Below are positions 1-10,829 of a DNA stretch of 64,000 bases, one piece after another. This DNA is from Raphanus sativus. Taxonomy: Eukaryota > Streptophyta > Magnoliopsida > Brassicales > Brassicaceae. Location of the stretch: contig NC_079514.1 of the NCBI RefSeq assembly GCF_000801105.2, positions 22,236,293-22,300,292 on the forward strand, written 5' to 3'. Within the stretch, counting starts at the first letter, position 1, and each line of letters opens with the position of its first letter. Below the pieces are notes generated by a model. The model had not been told where the DNA came from, ran no database searches, and was given only the letters and a program-made list of their open reading frames with translations. A program made the position numbers and the translations under genes.

Positions 1-218
1 ACGTTTAAACAACCCATCATATTGTTAGTTAGAGCAACTACCTTGCTCATTTTAGGAATTGTTACTTTTATTTCCACCATATAAACCAACCTTGGCTAGG
101 ATTGATTAGTAGATTTTATTTAATTGGTTCCCTAGCTCCTCGTGATTCGATCCCTAAGTACTACAGCTGTACCTCTTATTTGAGAGAGTAAGCTCTACTG
201 GGTAATTTGAGCACTATC
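1..218 (+). repeat. Diverged Athila-type LTR end fragment
   Basis: This stretch is a diverged reverse complement of the start of the LTRs at 45.1, 56.1 and 61.8 kb. It shares the run cgatccctaagtacta, the phrase cctcttatttgagagagta and the terminal ggtaatttgag. The last bases of the LTR (tgatatca in the other copies) are replaced by cactatcag. It lies in plus orientation beside a minus-strand Athila coding fragment, so the junction near 218 is a rearrangement and not a natural LTR/internal boundary. The rest of the LTR lies outside the window. Confidence 0.55.
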
Positions 219-728
219 AGTTTCTCTGAAGAACATCCACAATCTACTTGTGAAGTAAACCTCCTCAAATGGTTTCTCTAGTGGGATTCTTATAACTCTC
301 TTAGTGAAACCGTCAATCTCCTTCTCATTAGCTTCCCTCTTAAGGTTCTTGGGAGTTTTCTCCTTTCTACTCCTTAGCCTTCTTCCTTCAGTTCCCTCTG
401 ATGTAGGTGTAGTGTCTGAAGGGTTACTAGTAGTCTCTGCAGGGTTAGCTTGTGGTTTCGGTGTGGTTCGGAGTGCATTGATTCGGTTGCTGTCAATCGA
501 TGGTAGTTGCACTCGGTATGTGAGAGGTTCGTGTCGATCGATAGGTGGAGTAAAGTGTCGATCGATACGTGTCTCATCTTTGTGTCGATCGATGAGTGGC
601 TCGTCTCGTCGGTCGATATCTTCATAGGTGTGGGTCGGTGGGTGAGGATGCGAAGCCGTGAATTCAGCATGTGTCAATATCCTAACCGCGTTGCAATCTG
701 CAGTCGTATCCGAAAATGACATCGTTGG
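219..728 (-). pseudogene. Athila-type Gag-Pol spacer fragment with SID-type repeats
   Basis: Read on the minus strand, this open segment has a region of repeated Ser-Ile-Asp-Arg-His units, encoded by tcgatcgat motifs at 494-605, then a basic lysine/arginine stretch. It ends in IPLEKPFEEVYFTSRLWMFF, a block I recognise from the region just upstream of the protease in Brassicaceae Athila-type polyproteins. The frame is cut off a few codons later at the junction with the LTR fragment, so protease, RT and integrase are missing. The upstream end meets the family F element near 728. It is a remnant and probably makes no functional protein. The Athila assignment rests on family recall and on the matching SID repeats at 45-64 kb. 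Confidence 0.6.
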
Positions 729-1570
729 GAGGACGATAGGGGAAACGATAATTCCCAAAGAAGGGTCAACATGATCATGGGAGGATCCCAGTACTGCAGG
801 GACTCGGTTTCGGCCATCAAAGCCTACCAACGGAAAGCCAAGACGACTGCGAAGTATCCTCCACGGTCACCTCCTCAAGACGGACGGAACACCTCGATAA
901 CGTTCACCGAAGAAGAGGCGTACGGAATCGACCAACCTCACTGCGAGCCTTTGGTCATTGATCTCGTAATAAGAGATCTCGAAGTCGCGAGAATACTTAT
1001 CAACACCGGAAGCACGGTAAACCTAATCTTCCGCGATACCCTAAGAAGGATGGGCGTCGAGCTCGGAGAAGTTACCCCGGTACCAAAACCGCTCACGGGC
1101 TTCCCGGACAAACGTCCATGACCCTGGGATCAATTCAGCTACCCATCATAGCAAAAAACGTTACCAGGATAGTTGACTTCGCGGTGGTAGATAGCCCGGC
1201 TATTTACAACGCAATCATGGGAACTCCATGGCTAAACGCTATGAAGGCCGTTCCCTCGACTTATCACTTGGGCGTCAAATTCCCAACCAGGACTGGAATT
1301 GCCGCAATCTGGGGTTGTCAAGAACAGTCGCGACTTTGTTTTCTGGCGGAGCATAAGTTGAGACAAATCACGACGACCTCTACGGTTAAACGCAAGCGAA
1401 CTCAGCCTTCCGCCGAAGACAAAGAGACATCCCCCGTGGAAGCAGATACGGAGATCGGAACCATCCCCAACTCCGAAGACAACGTCACAACTCAGCGGGA
1501 AGAGGAAAATCCCGAGGTGAACGTCGACCCCGCAACTAAAACGGTAGACGGAAAACCAACAGACGAGTAA
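729..1570 (+). pseudogene. Tat-type Gag C-terminus and aspartic protease, frameshifted
   Basis: The frame opens with the Gag C-terminal phrase [20 protein letters not shown], then continues into a retropepsin-like domain: [20 protein letters not shown] followed by the distal motif YNAIMGTPWL. In the active enzyme the first motif is D-T/S/N-G. Here it reads N-T-G, so the catalytic aspartate codon is lost. One base is missing near 1105, so the protein splits into two overlapping frames, 771-1121 and 1118-1570. After the acidic C-terminal tail the ORF stops and no RT, RNase H or integrase follows. The host element (family F) is therefore non-autonomous. The coding strand is the same as that of the LTR at 8930-10596, which supports one element. 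Confidence 0.75.
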
Positions 1571-2183
1571 ACATACTTGCGGCATAAACAGAACTACGAG
1601 ATGGCTTGATCCTCGAAAGAGGTACGTAGGCAGCCCGTCGAAACCCGGCGAGTTCAGCTATCCCCCTCGCCAAAAAGGGGGGGGAGTGGGTGCGTATACT
1701 CGTATACTCCCACAAAAAAAAATCGCATTTGTTTTCGAAATTTTCGAAACTATTTTAATAAAAATTACTTTCTCAATCTGTCGATTCTTAACACATACAC
1801 ACTTCGGAAAACGAAAAAACGTATCCTCAAGAAAATGCGAGACGTCACAATTTTTACTGAAGATATTTAGTTCGTATCATCCGTCAAAATAGTCATTCTG
1901 CGACTTTAAACGAAATAGTCGCCCGCGACTTTAAAAAACAAAAACAAACCCGTCGATTGGCCCCGACGGGCGAATACAGAAACATTTCACTCAAGCAAAT
2001 TCGTAGTCAGATATTTTTACAAGATCCTCTTACATCCCACCAGGATACCATAGCGCGCTATACAAAAAAAATCGAAATTTTTTCCAGCACTTCGCAAAGG
2101 AAGTAGCTCGATTCGTACCTAGACAAATCATATAAGCCGATAACACTTCGCAGATTTTAAAACGGTACGAATCAGGTCAAAAT
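1571..2183 (+). other. Family F untranslated region after protease
   Basis: No gene is seen. The stretch starts with the phrase cttgatcctcgaaagagg, common after pol in Tat-type elements, then an AT-rich tract with a G run at 1676-1684. The last five bases, aaaat at 2179-2183, are the left target-site duplication of the E solo LTR. The RT, RNase H and integrase genes expected here are absent. Confidence 0.5.
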
Positions 2184-3101
2184 TGTGGGAACCGAAATTC
2201 GCACTGTCGATTTTAGTTAAGTTTAAACGTAGGAAAACTAAGTTGACCTAGTTTTCCCCGAGGATCCCGGCTATCTGCTGGGCCACGCACGACGAAGTTA
2301 ATACGAGTTTAGTTTGGGAATAAATGCGTAAAATAAAGAGAGCAAAAGAAAGAATCTTATTTTCGAATTCGCAGAGAGCGTTTGAACAACAGGTCGAGAT
2401 CTCGGCCGCAAGAGCTGTCGATCGTCGCTAGTCTCAAAACCTAGATCTAACCTAGTTGAGTCGCAGCTCGCTAAAAAGGAAATAAAAGCATAAGTTCTAA
2501 GTTGCTCTAGAGTGGTTTCTTTCTTCTGATTTCGGATCCCCCTTCCTCTGCTCCTAGCCTTGCTTATATACTCCCATATGACGGTCTATTCTTGATGGGC
2601 TGAGTCTGCCGCGAGCTGGGCTTTTTCCATTTTCGTCGGCCTTCGTGTTTATCGGGAAAGTTGACATTTATCCTTTCGGAAATTTGACATTTATCCTTTC
2701 GGAAGTTTAACATTTATCTTGTTATGTGAAGATAATTGTAAACCGTCGTATCTATCTTTTAGAAAATCGTAAATGGGCCGTCCGATCGGGTTTGGTCCCT
2801 TTCGGGCCGTCTTCCGGACTTCCGTTGTTTTCTACGATTTCTTTGAAAGAATGCTCCTACTTGGATGTCGAGTCTTTCAGAAGATCTTCGATCCATTGCT
2901 GAGGCGAATGGTGTTTTTAAGATAACCATCACCGTTTTATACGAAGTCTTTCTGTCCGTTGACGTCTTACGGGTTCTCCAAAATCTTGGAGCAGAAAAAG
3001 GAGTTTTGTTTGCGGGATCTCGGAAAGTCGCAAAACACGGATTTCTGGCGACCCGGGGGCCTAGAACTTACGCACGAAGACTAGCCGCCCGACGACCCGA
3101 G

Positions 3102-3177
3102 CCAGCACGGGGCTAGCCGCCCGGCGACCACGGCCGGCACGGGCGCTAGCCGCCGGCGGCCACGGCCAGCACGGGGG
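3102..3177 (-). repeat. GC-rich LTR minisatellite, left part
   Basis: About 32-33 bp units built around ctagccgcc, cggc and cacggccagcacgggg are repeated in tandem. The array continues at 6005-6352 beyond the inserted element and recurs in every E LTR of the window. Confidence 0.85.
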
Positions 3178-3182
3178 CGAGC

Positions 3183-3978
3183 TGATAGACCCAAAATCGG
3201 GAAGATGGCTTTGGCCGGATGTGGATATGAACCGAGAAGGCGAAGGCACTTCTGGAACTGGGATGGATTGATAGGATCGTCAAGATGTGCGGAATGGCTC
3301 TTGATATACCCACGAACTAAGGCTAACCACCAAAGAACGGATGTAGTGCGTTGGCTAACCACCAAATTACACACAAAGATGATTGGCTGACCACCAAATC
3401 AACAAGCCGGTTCAAACCGATGAACTAGCTAAAGAACTCTCTCTCACTCAGAGAAAAGAAGAACAAAAGAACTCCAAAATGATCTGATTTTATTCATGAA
3501 TGAGACTACATATTTATAGTGTTTGTAGTCAAAGAAAGAATTAAAGAAAGTGCGGAAAAAGATACATAGGAAATACAACATTTGACTAAATAATTATTAG
3601 AGAGTCAAAGTTGTAGAAATTGATGTAGTCTTGGTCAAGGTTGGTGATTTTGATGAGGACTGGTCAAAAGTGCGGACTCTGATGTTGACCAGTCAAGATT
3701 CGTCCAAGTGTCTAGATGCATTCGAACAAGATGGATGCACGGGATAAAGATAAGGACACGTGCGGGACTGTCCGGATGAGAATGCATGTCCGTCTTCGGT
3801 TTCCTCACGACCCAAGCTAAGTCTGGCTCGACCGTGGGTCTTAGAATGTGCGGCTCGGTCGGTGTGATCAGCACGAGCTGGTGGAGAAACCTTGGTTTGG
3901 TCGAGCTGGTTGACAAGATCGCCACTTCGGGCCGTGTCCTTGAAACAAAAAGGACGGTGCTCGATTTTGGTTCTATCA
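3183..3978 (-). repeat. 3' LTR of the 2.8 kb chromovirus-like element
   Basis: This is a 796-bp direct repeat of 5208-6004, adjoining the purine tract. A minus-strand TATA-like tataaata lies near 3511-3518. Confidence 0.9.
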
Positions 3979-3989
3979 TACTCTCCCTC

Positions 3990-4773
3990 TTCAAAAAGAT
4001 TTGTCCTCAAATCTGAAACATTAAAAGGAAAAGGATTATAAGCAAAAGAATTATAATCAACACAATGCTCACCTTGAGTTTGGTCCAGTTTTTGAATGGA
4101 AGAAGATCCTTCTTGATGACCACGGTTTTGCTCTCCATCTGATCCTTCCTTCGGTTCATGTTCATAGTCATCGAAGATTGGCAAATGATCTTCCTTTTCT
4201 GGCTCGGTTTCAACTTTCTCCAAAGTCACCAACGGTTTCTGCTTTTGACACTTGTTAGCATAATGACCGATCCTATGGCATTTGAAGCACCTGGTAGAAT
4301 GAGCTTTGCTTGTGGGTTTCACAGCTTTGCTTTTATCATAAGAGATCTCATTAGTTTTCAAAATCGGAATTTGAAAGATAAGAATACTTACATTGTTGTT
4401 TTGGTGCTGGAGAAGTGTTGGTGTTTTCCTTTCTTTTGAGTTGTCGGACAGCATGAATCGCCTTATGCAACATCTTCTCCAAACTGGCATAAGTCTGAAT
4501 CTTATTCTGATTAAACACATCACGGCTGCTTCTCTTGGTTTTGGTGAAGGGACGATCACCACTTCTGACCCACTTCTCATCATCGGACCTGTTTTGTCTC
4601 TTCTTTTGTTTCTGCACAAAATCAAACCTATTAGCAGCAAACTGTTTCTTATTTCTAAAAATTAATTGCTCTTTTTCCGAAACAGTTTTAAAAGGAAAGA
4701 AGATATTATCTTGTAGTGGTTTTGATTTCTTGAGAAGTCCAAACATCCTGAAACACTTAACAAACGTTAGCAC
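3990..4773 (-). pseudogene. Chromovirus-type Gag with CCHC zinc knuckle, frameshifted
   Basis: Two overlapping minus-strand frames together resemble the C-terminal half of a chromovirus Gag. The first (4773-4351) carries TYASLEKMLHKAIHAVRQLK, a block I know from plant chromovirus Gags. The second (from about 4430 down) carries the zinc knuckle CFKCHRIGHYANKC (C-X2-C-X4-H-X4-C), then an acidic tail ending in DLRTNLFEEGEYD. The shift between frames lies around 4350-4440. The Gag N-terminal (capsid) half and all of pol are missing. Zinc-knuckle Gag proteins bind and package genomic RNA; whether this fragment could do so is unknown. It is bounded by the PBS side (5208) and the LTR at 3978. Confidence 0.75.
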
Positions 4774-5029
4774 ATAAAAATCCTCACACTCTCAAAGTGT
4801 TTAGCTCACGATTTTTAGGTGGTCACTCAGAGTTCTTTCCACTGGTTCAAAGGATGATAGGCAGTCAAAATCAGCAATCAAAAACCAAAACAAACTTTGT
4901 GGAAAAAGAAAAGAAATGAAGATGAAGAGATTTTTTTTTGTGTGGATCCGCCTTAACTGTCCTAAGGCTGGGTTTCTCTTCAGCCAGCAGGATTACTTTT
5001 CCACCACTCCAAGTGATTCAAACCAATCT

Positions 5030-5090
5030 TTTACTTTTTTTTCTCTTTTTTTCTTTTTTTTTTCTTTTTTTTTGATTTTTTTTTAATGGC
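5030..5090 (+). repeat. Low-complexity poly-T tract
   Basis: The leader of the 2.8 kb element holds a run of T with scattered C (ctttttttctcttt style) on the plus strand. Confidence 0.9.
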
Positions 5091-5207
5091 GATCACAAGG
5101 GAGTAAAGGAACGGCCCGGATCCAAAAAAAAAATAAGAAATGATGAAGAGATGAGAAGGTGAAAAGAAGATAGAAAACAAACCAGCCAAAGTGGCTCTGA
5201 TACCAAA

Positions 5208-6004
5208 TGATAGACCCAAAATCGGGAAGATGGCTTTGGTCGGATGTGGATATGAACCGAGAAGGCGAAGGCACTTCTGGAACTGGGATGGATTGATAGG
5301 ATCGTCAAGAGGTGCGGAATGGCTCTTGATATACCCACGAACTAAGGCTAACCACCAAAGAACGGATGTAGTGCGTTGGCTAACCACCAAATTACACACA
5401 AAGATGATTGGCTGACCACCAAATCAACAAGCCGGTTCAAACCGATGAACTAGCTAAAGAACTCTCTCTCACTCAGAGAAAAGAAGAACAAAAGAAACTC
5501 CAAAATGATCTGATTTTATTCATGAATGAGACTACATATTTATAGTGTTTGTAGTCAAAGAAAGAATTAAAGAAAGTGCGGAAAAAGATACATAGGAAAT
5601 ACAACATTTGACTAAATAATTATTAGAGAGTCAAAGTTGTAGAAATTGATGTAGTCTTGGTCAAGGTTGGTGATTTTGATGAGGACTGGTCAAAAGTGCG
5701 GACTCTGATGTTGACCAGTCAAGATTCGTCCAAGTGTCTAGATGCATTCGAACAAGATGCATGCACGGGATAAAGATAAGGACACGTGCGGGACTGTCCG
5801 GATGAGAATGCATGTCCGTCTTCGGTTTCCTCACGACCCAAGCTAAGTCTGGCTCGACCGTGGGTCTTAGAATGTGCGGCTCGGTCGGTGTGATGATCAC
5901 GAGCTGGTGGAGAAACCTTGGTTTGGTCGAGCTGGTTGACAAGATCGCCACTTCGGGCCGTGTCCTTGAAACAAAAAGGACGGTGCTCGATTTTGGTTCT
6001 ATCA
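5208..6004 (-). repeat. 5' LTR of the 2.8 kb chromovirus-like element
   Basis: This 797-bp repeat of 3183-3978 is preceded on the minus-strand downstream side by the tRNA-Met primer-binding site (5194-5206). Confidence 0.9.
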
Positions 6005-6352
6005 CTAGCCGCCCGGCGGCCACGGCCAGCACGGGCGCTAGCCGCCGGCGGCTATGGCCAGCACGGGGGCTAGCCGCCCGGCGGCCACGGCCAGCACGGG
6101 CGCTAGCCGCTGGCGGCTACGGCCAGCACGGGGGCTAGCCGCCCGGCGGCCACGGCCAGCACGGGCGCTAGCCGCTGGCGGCTACGGCCAGCACGGGGGC
6201 TAGCCGCCCGGCGACCACGGCCAGCACGGGCGCTAGCCGCCGGCGGCCACGGCCAGCACGGGGGCTAGCCGCCCGGCGGCCACGGCCAGCACGGGCGCTA
6301 GCCGCCGGCGGCTACGGCCAGCACGGGGGCTAGCCGCCCGGCGGCCACGGCC
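6005..6352 (-). repeat. GC-rich palindromic minisatellite in E LTR
   Basis: About ten units of 32-33 bp alternate between a ctagccgcccgg and a ctagccgccggcgg variant, separated by cacggccagcacgggg. The core gccgccggcggc is self-complementary and each unit has an NheI-type gctagc. The flanking sequence is ordinary AT-rich DNA. Confidence 0.9.
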
Positions 6353-6605
6353 GCGACCGGAGTCGGCTGCTCGGTTCCTTCGGCTTGTGCGTGTTTTTGC
6401 GTTCTTTTTAGTTTTCCGTAGGTTTTTCCTCGTGTAGAAAACGTTTCTAGCCGTTGATTTCGAGATGATTAATCTCGAACTTAATATTTTTCCAAAGTTT
6501 CTCGATTAACAATTAGTCTCTCGAGGTTGCTCTAACATCTTTCATGTTTTTCCGAGACTTTCGGACATCGATTTCGTCTTGACCGATTTTGACCCCAACA
6601 AAAAT

Positions 6606-6956
6606 CACAAACAGGCAAAACGGAAGCCGATCAGTCATCACACAGCCTTGAAGCTGAAAGTAGACCTAGGTCTTGCCCTAAGCCCAGTCTTGCTGGCACT
6701 TAACATCTCACGGACATAGTATCAAATACGAGATCCCAAAATATGTCTCTTACCGCTTACACCTAAAAACGCTCGCTAAAAAGTAGCATATGGACCAAGC
6801 GGCAAACTAAGAGTTAGAATACGAAGTGACTACTCGCATTCAGCCCTCTACACTTGGCGAAAGTTTAAATCAGATCATAAAAAACACCACAAACTTACTT
6901 CATATTTATAAAAGCCGCACAAAGGCGTTTAAGAGAAAGACATTTTCCCGATAAAT
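6606..6956. other. Family F spacer between solo LTR and antisense ORF
   Basis: No gene or repeat is recognised here. It resumes the family F internal sequence after the right TSD (6601-6605). Confidence 0.4.
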
Positions 6957-8686
6957 TCAGTAGAGGATAAAGTCATCCGACGACGAAGTTCCAAACTCCG
7001 TCGGATAAGTTACCTCATCATCACCTCCCTCCGCTTCGGTCGCGACCTCCACCGTGTCAGGAGAAACTGGGATTGGCTCCCAGAGTCCCCAGATCCTTTC
7101 CTCGATAGGGGGAACAAGCGACTCAGCGTGAACATTTTCCTTCATGCCATCCTGCATGAGGCTCAACTCCTCTTGGTAAACATAATCCCTATGCTGAGTC
7201 CTCGTGAGAGCTCCAACTGACCCGCGACACTCGCAAAAATCGCCTACCGCGGCATCGGCCGCCTGGAGGTTGTAATACTCCTCCTGGAAACGCGTCGCCC
7301 GATTCTGCATCTCGGCGGCAATCTCCCGCTTGGCCTGCCTCCTCGCCCGGCGAATCTCTCTAGCATGATCGGCGGCAGCCCTTAAATCCGGCTCCAAGGT
7401 CTTCTCCTGGAGTCACGCCAAGTCATTCGCGTTCTTCTCCGCTTTGAAACGCAAGATCCTTGATTCTCTATGACTATCCAGCAACGCCGAGCCGAGATGA
7501 TTCATCGCCTGCGAAATTCAAAGATAGAATTTTTATTCGGATAAATGAAGAGAATGAAGGAAGAAATAGAAACTAACCCCGTTCACCACGCGAGAAGTCT
7601 CCGCCAATACTTCAGGTCTTTCCTCCGTATCCTCCGCAAAGGATAACGGGACAGGATGATCAGGAAGACCTAAAAAGAAGTCGTCTAGGTCAGGAATCTG
7701 GGCGTCGCTCAAACCGCTCCCATCGCCAAAGCCTTGAGACGGATCCCATCCCGGAAGTGGAGAATCGTCAGCGGGAAAGTCGTGATCCTCGACCTCGATG
7801 TCTTTATTCTTCCGCGGAAGCTTGGGCGACCTCTCAACCGGAACACGCTCCAGGAGATGTTCAACGGGTGCAAAATCAATCTCACCCTCCGCCTCGAAGT
7901 CAGAGTGAACCAATCGGATCGCTTTCCGAACCCTCTGACGGGAAAAACTGGTCCACCAATGATCACCGCTCCTCATCGCGTCTCTCACCTCCATAATGTC
8001 TCTAGGCCAAGGATGGATTACGCTGATGTGCGGAAGGGGATTTGGAACCGTCCGAAACATCGGGATAAACTCCTCCGCGACTGACGCAGCGTTAAGTCGG
8101 ACGTAGAAGAAGAATTGCTTCCAATTGTTGAAATTGGAAACAGTTCCCCTTACTACCAGCATTATGGGACGAGGAGTCAGTCGCCAGGAGGTAGACTCCT
8201 TGTTGTATTGCAGCCTCAGAAGCGCCTCAAAATGGTCGGCGGTAAGGGATAGGCCGCGCTTGTAGCTCAAAATTACGAGACCAATAAGAATCCGGAGGAT
8301 AGGCCGCGCTTGTAGCTCAAAATTACGAGATAGGCCGCGCTTGTAGCCTTCCGGAGGATAGTCGGCACTATCTCCGACCCTAGGAATCCGGAACTCGACC
8401 GCGTCCGGAACTCCGGCAAAATTCTGAAGCGTCTCGAGAAAAAGATCAGTCTCGGCAGATGAGTCCCCGTTTTCCGAGCTCGACAGATCGGAAACTTTTC
8501 CTCTCTGGGACGCTTGATACGATCACTGCTTGCTCTCCAATACGCGTCGTGTTCAGCCGCATTCGGAGGAAGTTCGAACTCGGCTTTTGGAACGAGGAGT
8601 TCTTCATCCTGGTTGCAATCAGGAGAAGAAGTCACGGGAGCCTTTTTCTTAGAAGACTTCTTTTCGCTTCTAAACAACTTTGACAT
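6957..8686 (-). pseudogene. Antisense ORF (aORF) of family F, gypsy-type transposon domain
   Basis: The minus-strand reading starts MSKLFRSEKKSSKKKAP at 8686, breaks by frameshift and small duplications, and resumes as LTADHFEALLRLQ and FNNWKQFFFYVRLNAASVAE (8270-7533). It ends with an Arg/Ala-rich predicted coiled coil (7397-6957, from MEPDLRAAADHAREIRRARR). I recognise this as the Brassicaceae 'putative gypsy type transposon' family (PF04195, Transposase_28). Such additional ORFs are known on the antisense strand between pol and the 3' LTR of plant Ty3 elements. The orientation here, opposite to protease and LTR, fits. Function is unknown. The frame is broken at 8246-8352 and between 7533 and 7397, so it is a pseudogene. 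Confidence 0.75.
8246..8352 (-). repeat. Short local duplications inside the aORF
   Basis: The phrase gataggccgcgcttgtagc occurs three times and ctcaaaattacgaga twice. This duplication has destroyed the aORF frame; the homologous block at 12.64 kb has the phrase only once. Confidence 0.9.
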
Positions 8687-8912
8687 TTTTGTGAAGGATT
8701 TTCTTTCTAAATTTTTCTTTTCTTGAGAGGATTCTTCAAAGGAAGTCTTATGAAAGATGGGTGAGCAAAAATGAAAGAGTTACCCCCCCCCCCTTTTTAT
8801 AAAGCTTCAGAATTTACTATTCAAATTCGGACTTTTAGAAACCAACTTGGCCTAAAAACTCGCCTAAGCTCGCTAAACCATACGACAGAACCTTGTCAAC
8901 CCACGATTCTAC

Positions 8913-8929
8913 CGCACTGGGGGGCTAAA
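8913..8929 (+). promoter_or_regulatory. Polypurine tract of family F
   Basis: The sequence cactggggggctaaa lies directly before the LTR start at 8930, in plus orientation. It is the expected plus-strand primer site and matches ctgggggctaac before the E LTR at 52664. Confidence 0.75.
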
Positions 8930-10596
8930 TGTTGGGGTCAAAATCGGACAAGGCAAAAGTTGGCTTCCAAAATTTTCGTTTAAAAATTATTTACTTAAGG
9001 ACTTTATAACGGTTTTTCGGAAGAGAAAAACCTATTCGAAAAATTTACGGAAAATCTTGTTTTAAGACAACGACTCTTTAAAACAACGATTTCTTAATCA
9101 GAGACTTAAGAAATAAACGACTTCTTAATCGACGACTTGAGAAATCGACAATTTAAGAAGATAACGATTTCTTAAAAACAAACGGAACTTTGATATCAAA
9201 GGACCAAACCCCGCGAACAAGCATCCTGAGAGGATCGTAGCTTTGCGGAAGGTTCCAACACTTGGGCAACGGACCATAATCTACGACATAAACCCGATCG
9301 CGATGGCGATCGGGTCACGGATAAGAGCTCGGTTGCTATAGCGAACGGATCACGAGACCACGCTCGGTCGCTATAGCGACCGAGCTCCGAATCAAGCTCG
9401 GTCGCTATAGAGACCGAGCCACAAGCAAAGTTCGGTCGCTATAGCGAGTGAGTATCCGTGCATCGATCATTTTCCGAAACGTCCAAAGTCTTCCGAAACG
9501 ACGATACGACATAAAACTATGCATTCTCGACTATCCGTATATCCGTTCTCCGCGACTCACGACTATCCATTTCTTGATCTCTCGATCAAATGGAATCGTC
9601 CGTTTGGTTTACAATAAAAACCGCAGAAACTTAACCTTATTGGAAAAATCGTAAAAAAGTCTCGAATCAAAAATACGGCCCAAAAGAGGTCCTAAACTTG
9701 ATTCGAGGCGCACTTGCGATTTCTTAAAAACCCATTAACCTTATGACGGTTTATGCTTGGTGGATAAGCATCAGTTTCCGCGGAAAAAATGGAAACTTTC
9801 CGCAGATAATCATGAAGATCGGAAAAAATGGAATATTCCCATTTTTCGACTATGACGGCTTAAGGGCAAAAGGGGGAAGCGTAAACCGACCTTGGAGGGA
9901 GTATATAAGGAGTTCAAGGCGAGAGGCATAGAGGGATCACTTTTCCAGAGCAACTTAGCACTTAGAGCAATTTAGGCAACTTTCCGTTTTTCTTTTCGAG
10001 CTGCGACTCAATTAGGTTTAGCCACCTTCGGGTATTAGAACTAGGATCTCGCCGACAGCTCTCGTAGCCGAAGCACGTTACCTTGTTGTTGTCAAGCTCA
10101 TACGCAGATTCGGAATAAAATCCTTTTTGCTCTCTTTTTACGATTTTTATTTTTATTTTCCGTTATTGTCATGTTCTGATTGCTTGACGTGTGGTTTCTC
10201 AGAAATCCGGGACCTTCTGGGAAGTTAGGGTTTTCCTAGTTTCCTTATTTATACGAAATATTGACGGTGCGAATTTCGGTTCCCACATTTCTGTTTTTCT
10301 TTTTTCGAGCTGCGACTCAATTATGTTTAGCCACCTTCAGGTACTAGAACAAGGATCTCGCCGACAGCTCTCGTAGCCGAAGCACGTTACCTTGTTGTTG
10401 TCACGCTCATACGCAGATTCGGAATAAAATCTTTCTTGCTCTCTTTTTACGATTTTTATTTTTATTTTCCGTTATTGTCGTGTTCTGATTGCTTGACGTG
10501 TGGTTTCTCAGAAATCTGGGACCTTCTGGGAAATTAGGGTTTTCCTAGTTTCCTTATTTATAAGAAATATTGACGGTGCGAATTTCGGTTCCCACA
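8930..10596 (+). repeat. 3' LTR of family F with terminal duplication
   Basis: The LTR begins TGTTGGGGTCAAAATCGG after the polypurine tract and ends GGTTCCCACA. Its termini match family E but the middle differs. The canonical end occurs twice, at 10287 and 10596, because about 310 bp of the 3' part (from about 9978) are repeated in tandem. A TATA box (gagtatataagg) lies near 9899-9910. After 10596 the sequence is part of a G-type LTR, so family F had inserted into element G'. The 5' LTR of F is missing. Confidence 0.85.
9293..9455 (+). repeat. Array of palindromes in F LTR
   Basis: Units of about 34 bp repeat from about 9326 to 9455, each centred on tcgctatagcga. The unit at 9362-9385 is a perfect 24-bp palindrome. 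A different inverted repeat (cccgatcgc / gcgatcggg, 4-nt loop) precedes the array at 9293-9314. Confidence 0.9.
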
Positions 10597-10829
10597 CCCT
10601 TTTATAGATGTAGATGTCGGCTTCAAGTAGAGGAACTCTTCCATAATTAGAAAAATGGAAGTTTCCTCTTAGGCGGAAAACTTCTATTTTGCTTTAAAGG
10701 TCGGTCCGATCAAGGGGGTCGGACCTATGGCAGGGGTTGGTCCCTGGTTTCTTCTTGAGCAAGGGTCTGGAAGTCGAGGACCTATCCGGAAGCTGGAGAA
10801 AACTTATGGCCAGATATTTTTCCCCAACA
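10597..10829 (-). repeat. Truncated LTR of element G'
   Basis: This matches the inner half of the LTRs at 14011-14437 and 24447-24886, ending tttttccccaaca. It is the 3' LTR of a minus-strand Tat element. The other half was lost at the family F insertion junction. Confidence 0.8.

Larger units (their letters stand above)
3183..6004 (-). mobile_element. Young 2.8 kb chromovirus-like LTR element, gag only
   Basis: Two direct LTRs, 3183-3978 and 5208-6004, begin and end tgatagac/ctatca and differ at only about five positions by eye. Next to the right LTR, 5194-5206 reads on the minus strand as TTTGGTATCAGAG, the initiator tRNA-Met primer-binding site typical of chromoviruses. Beside the left LTR, 3980-3998 reads as a purine tract GAAGAGGGAGAG. 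The target-site duplication is cgagc (3178-3182) against ctagc (6005-6009), one mismatch. No protease, RT or integrase is present, so it would need proteins from a relative in trans. Confidence 0.9.
2184..6600 (-). mobile_element. Solo LTR of Ty3 family E, interrupted by a nested element
   Basis: On the minus strand this is TGTTGGGGTC...GGTTCCCACA, matching the LTRs at 49831-51287, 52664-54139 and 58549-59852. It is flanked by a perfect 5-bp duplication aaaat (2179-2183 and 6601-6605) and has neither primer-binding site nor polypurine tract next to it, so it is a solo LTR left by LTR-LTR recombination. A TATA box lies at 2564-2570 (minus). The LTR is split by the insertion at 3183-6004; the LTR sequence itself is 2184-3182 plus 6010-6600. 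Confidence 0.9.

Noticed and set aside
3061..3249. Ala/Arg/Pro-rich frames over the GC-rich minisatellite (also 6000-6140, 58628-58976)
   Set aside because: Repeats without stops give open frames in several phases on both strands; nothing supports translation.
5194..5206. tRNA-Met gene fragments at the PBS-like sites (also 54842-54854, 60562-60574)
   Set aside because: Only the 12-13 nt primer-binding complement is present, next to LTR ends; no tRNA body is seen.
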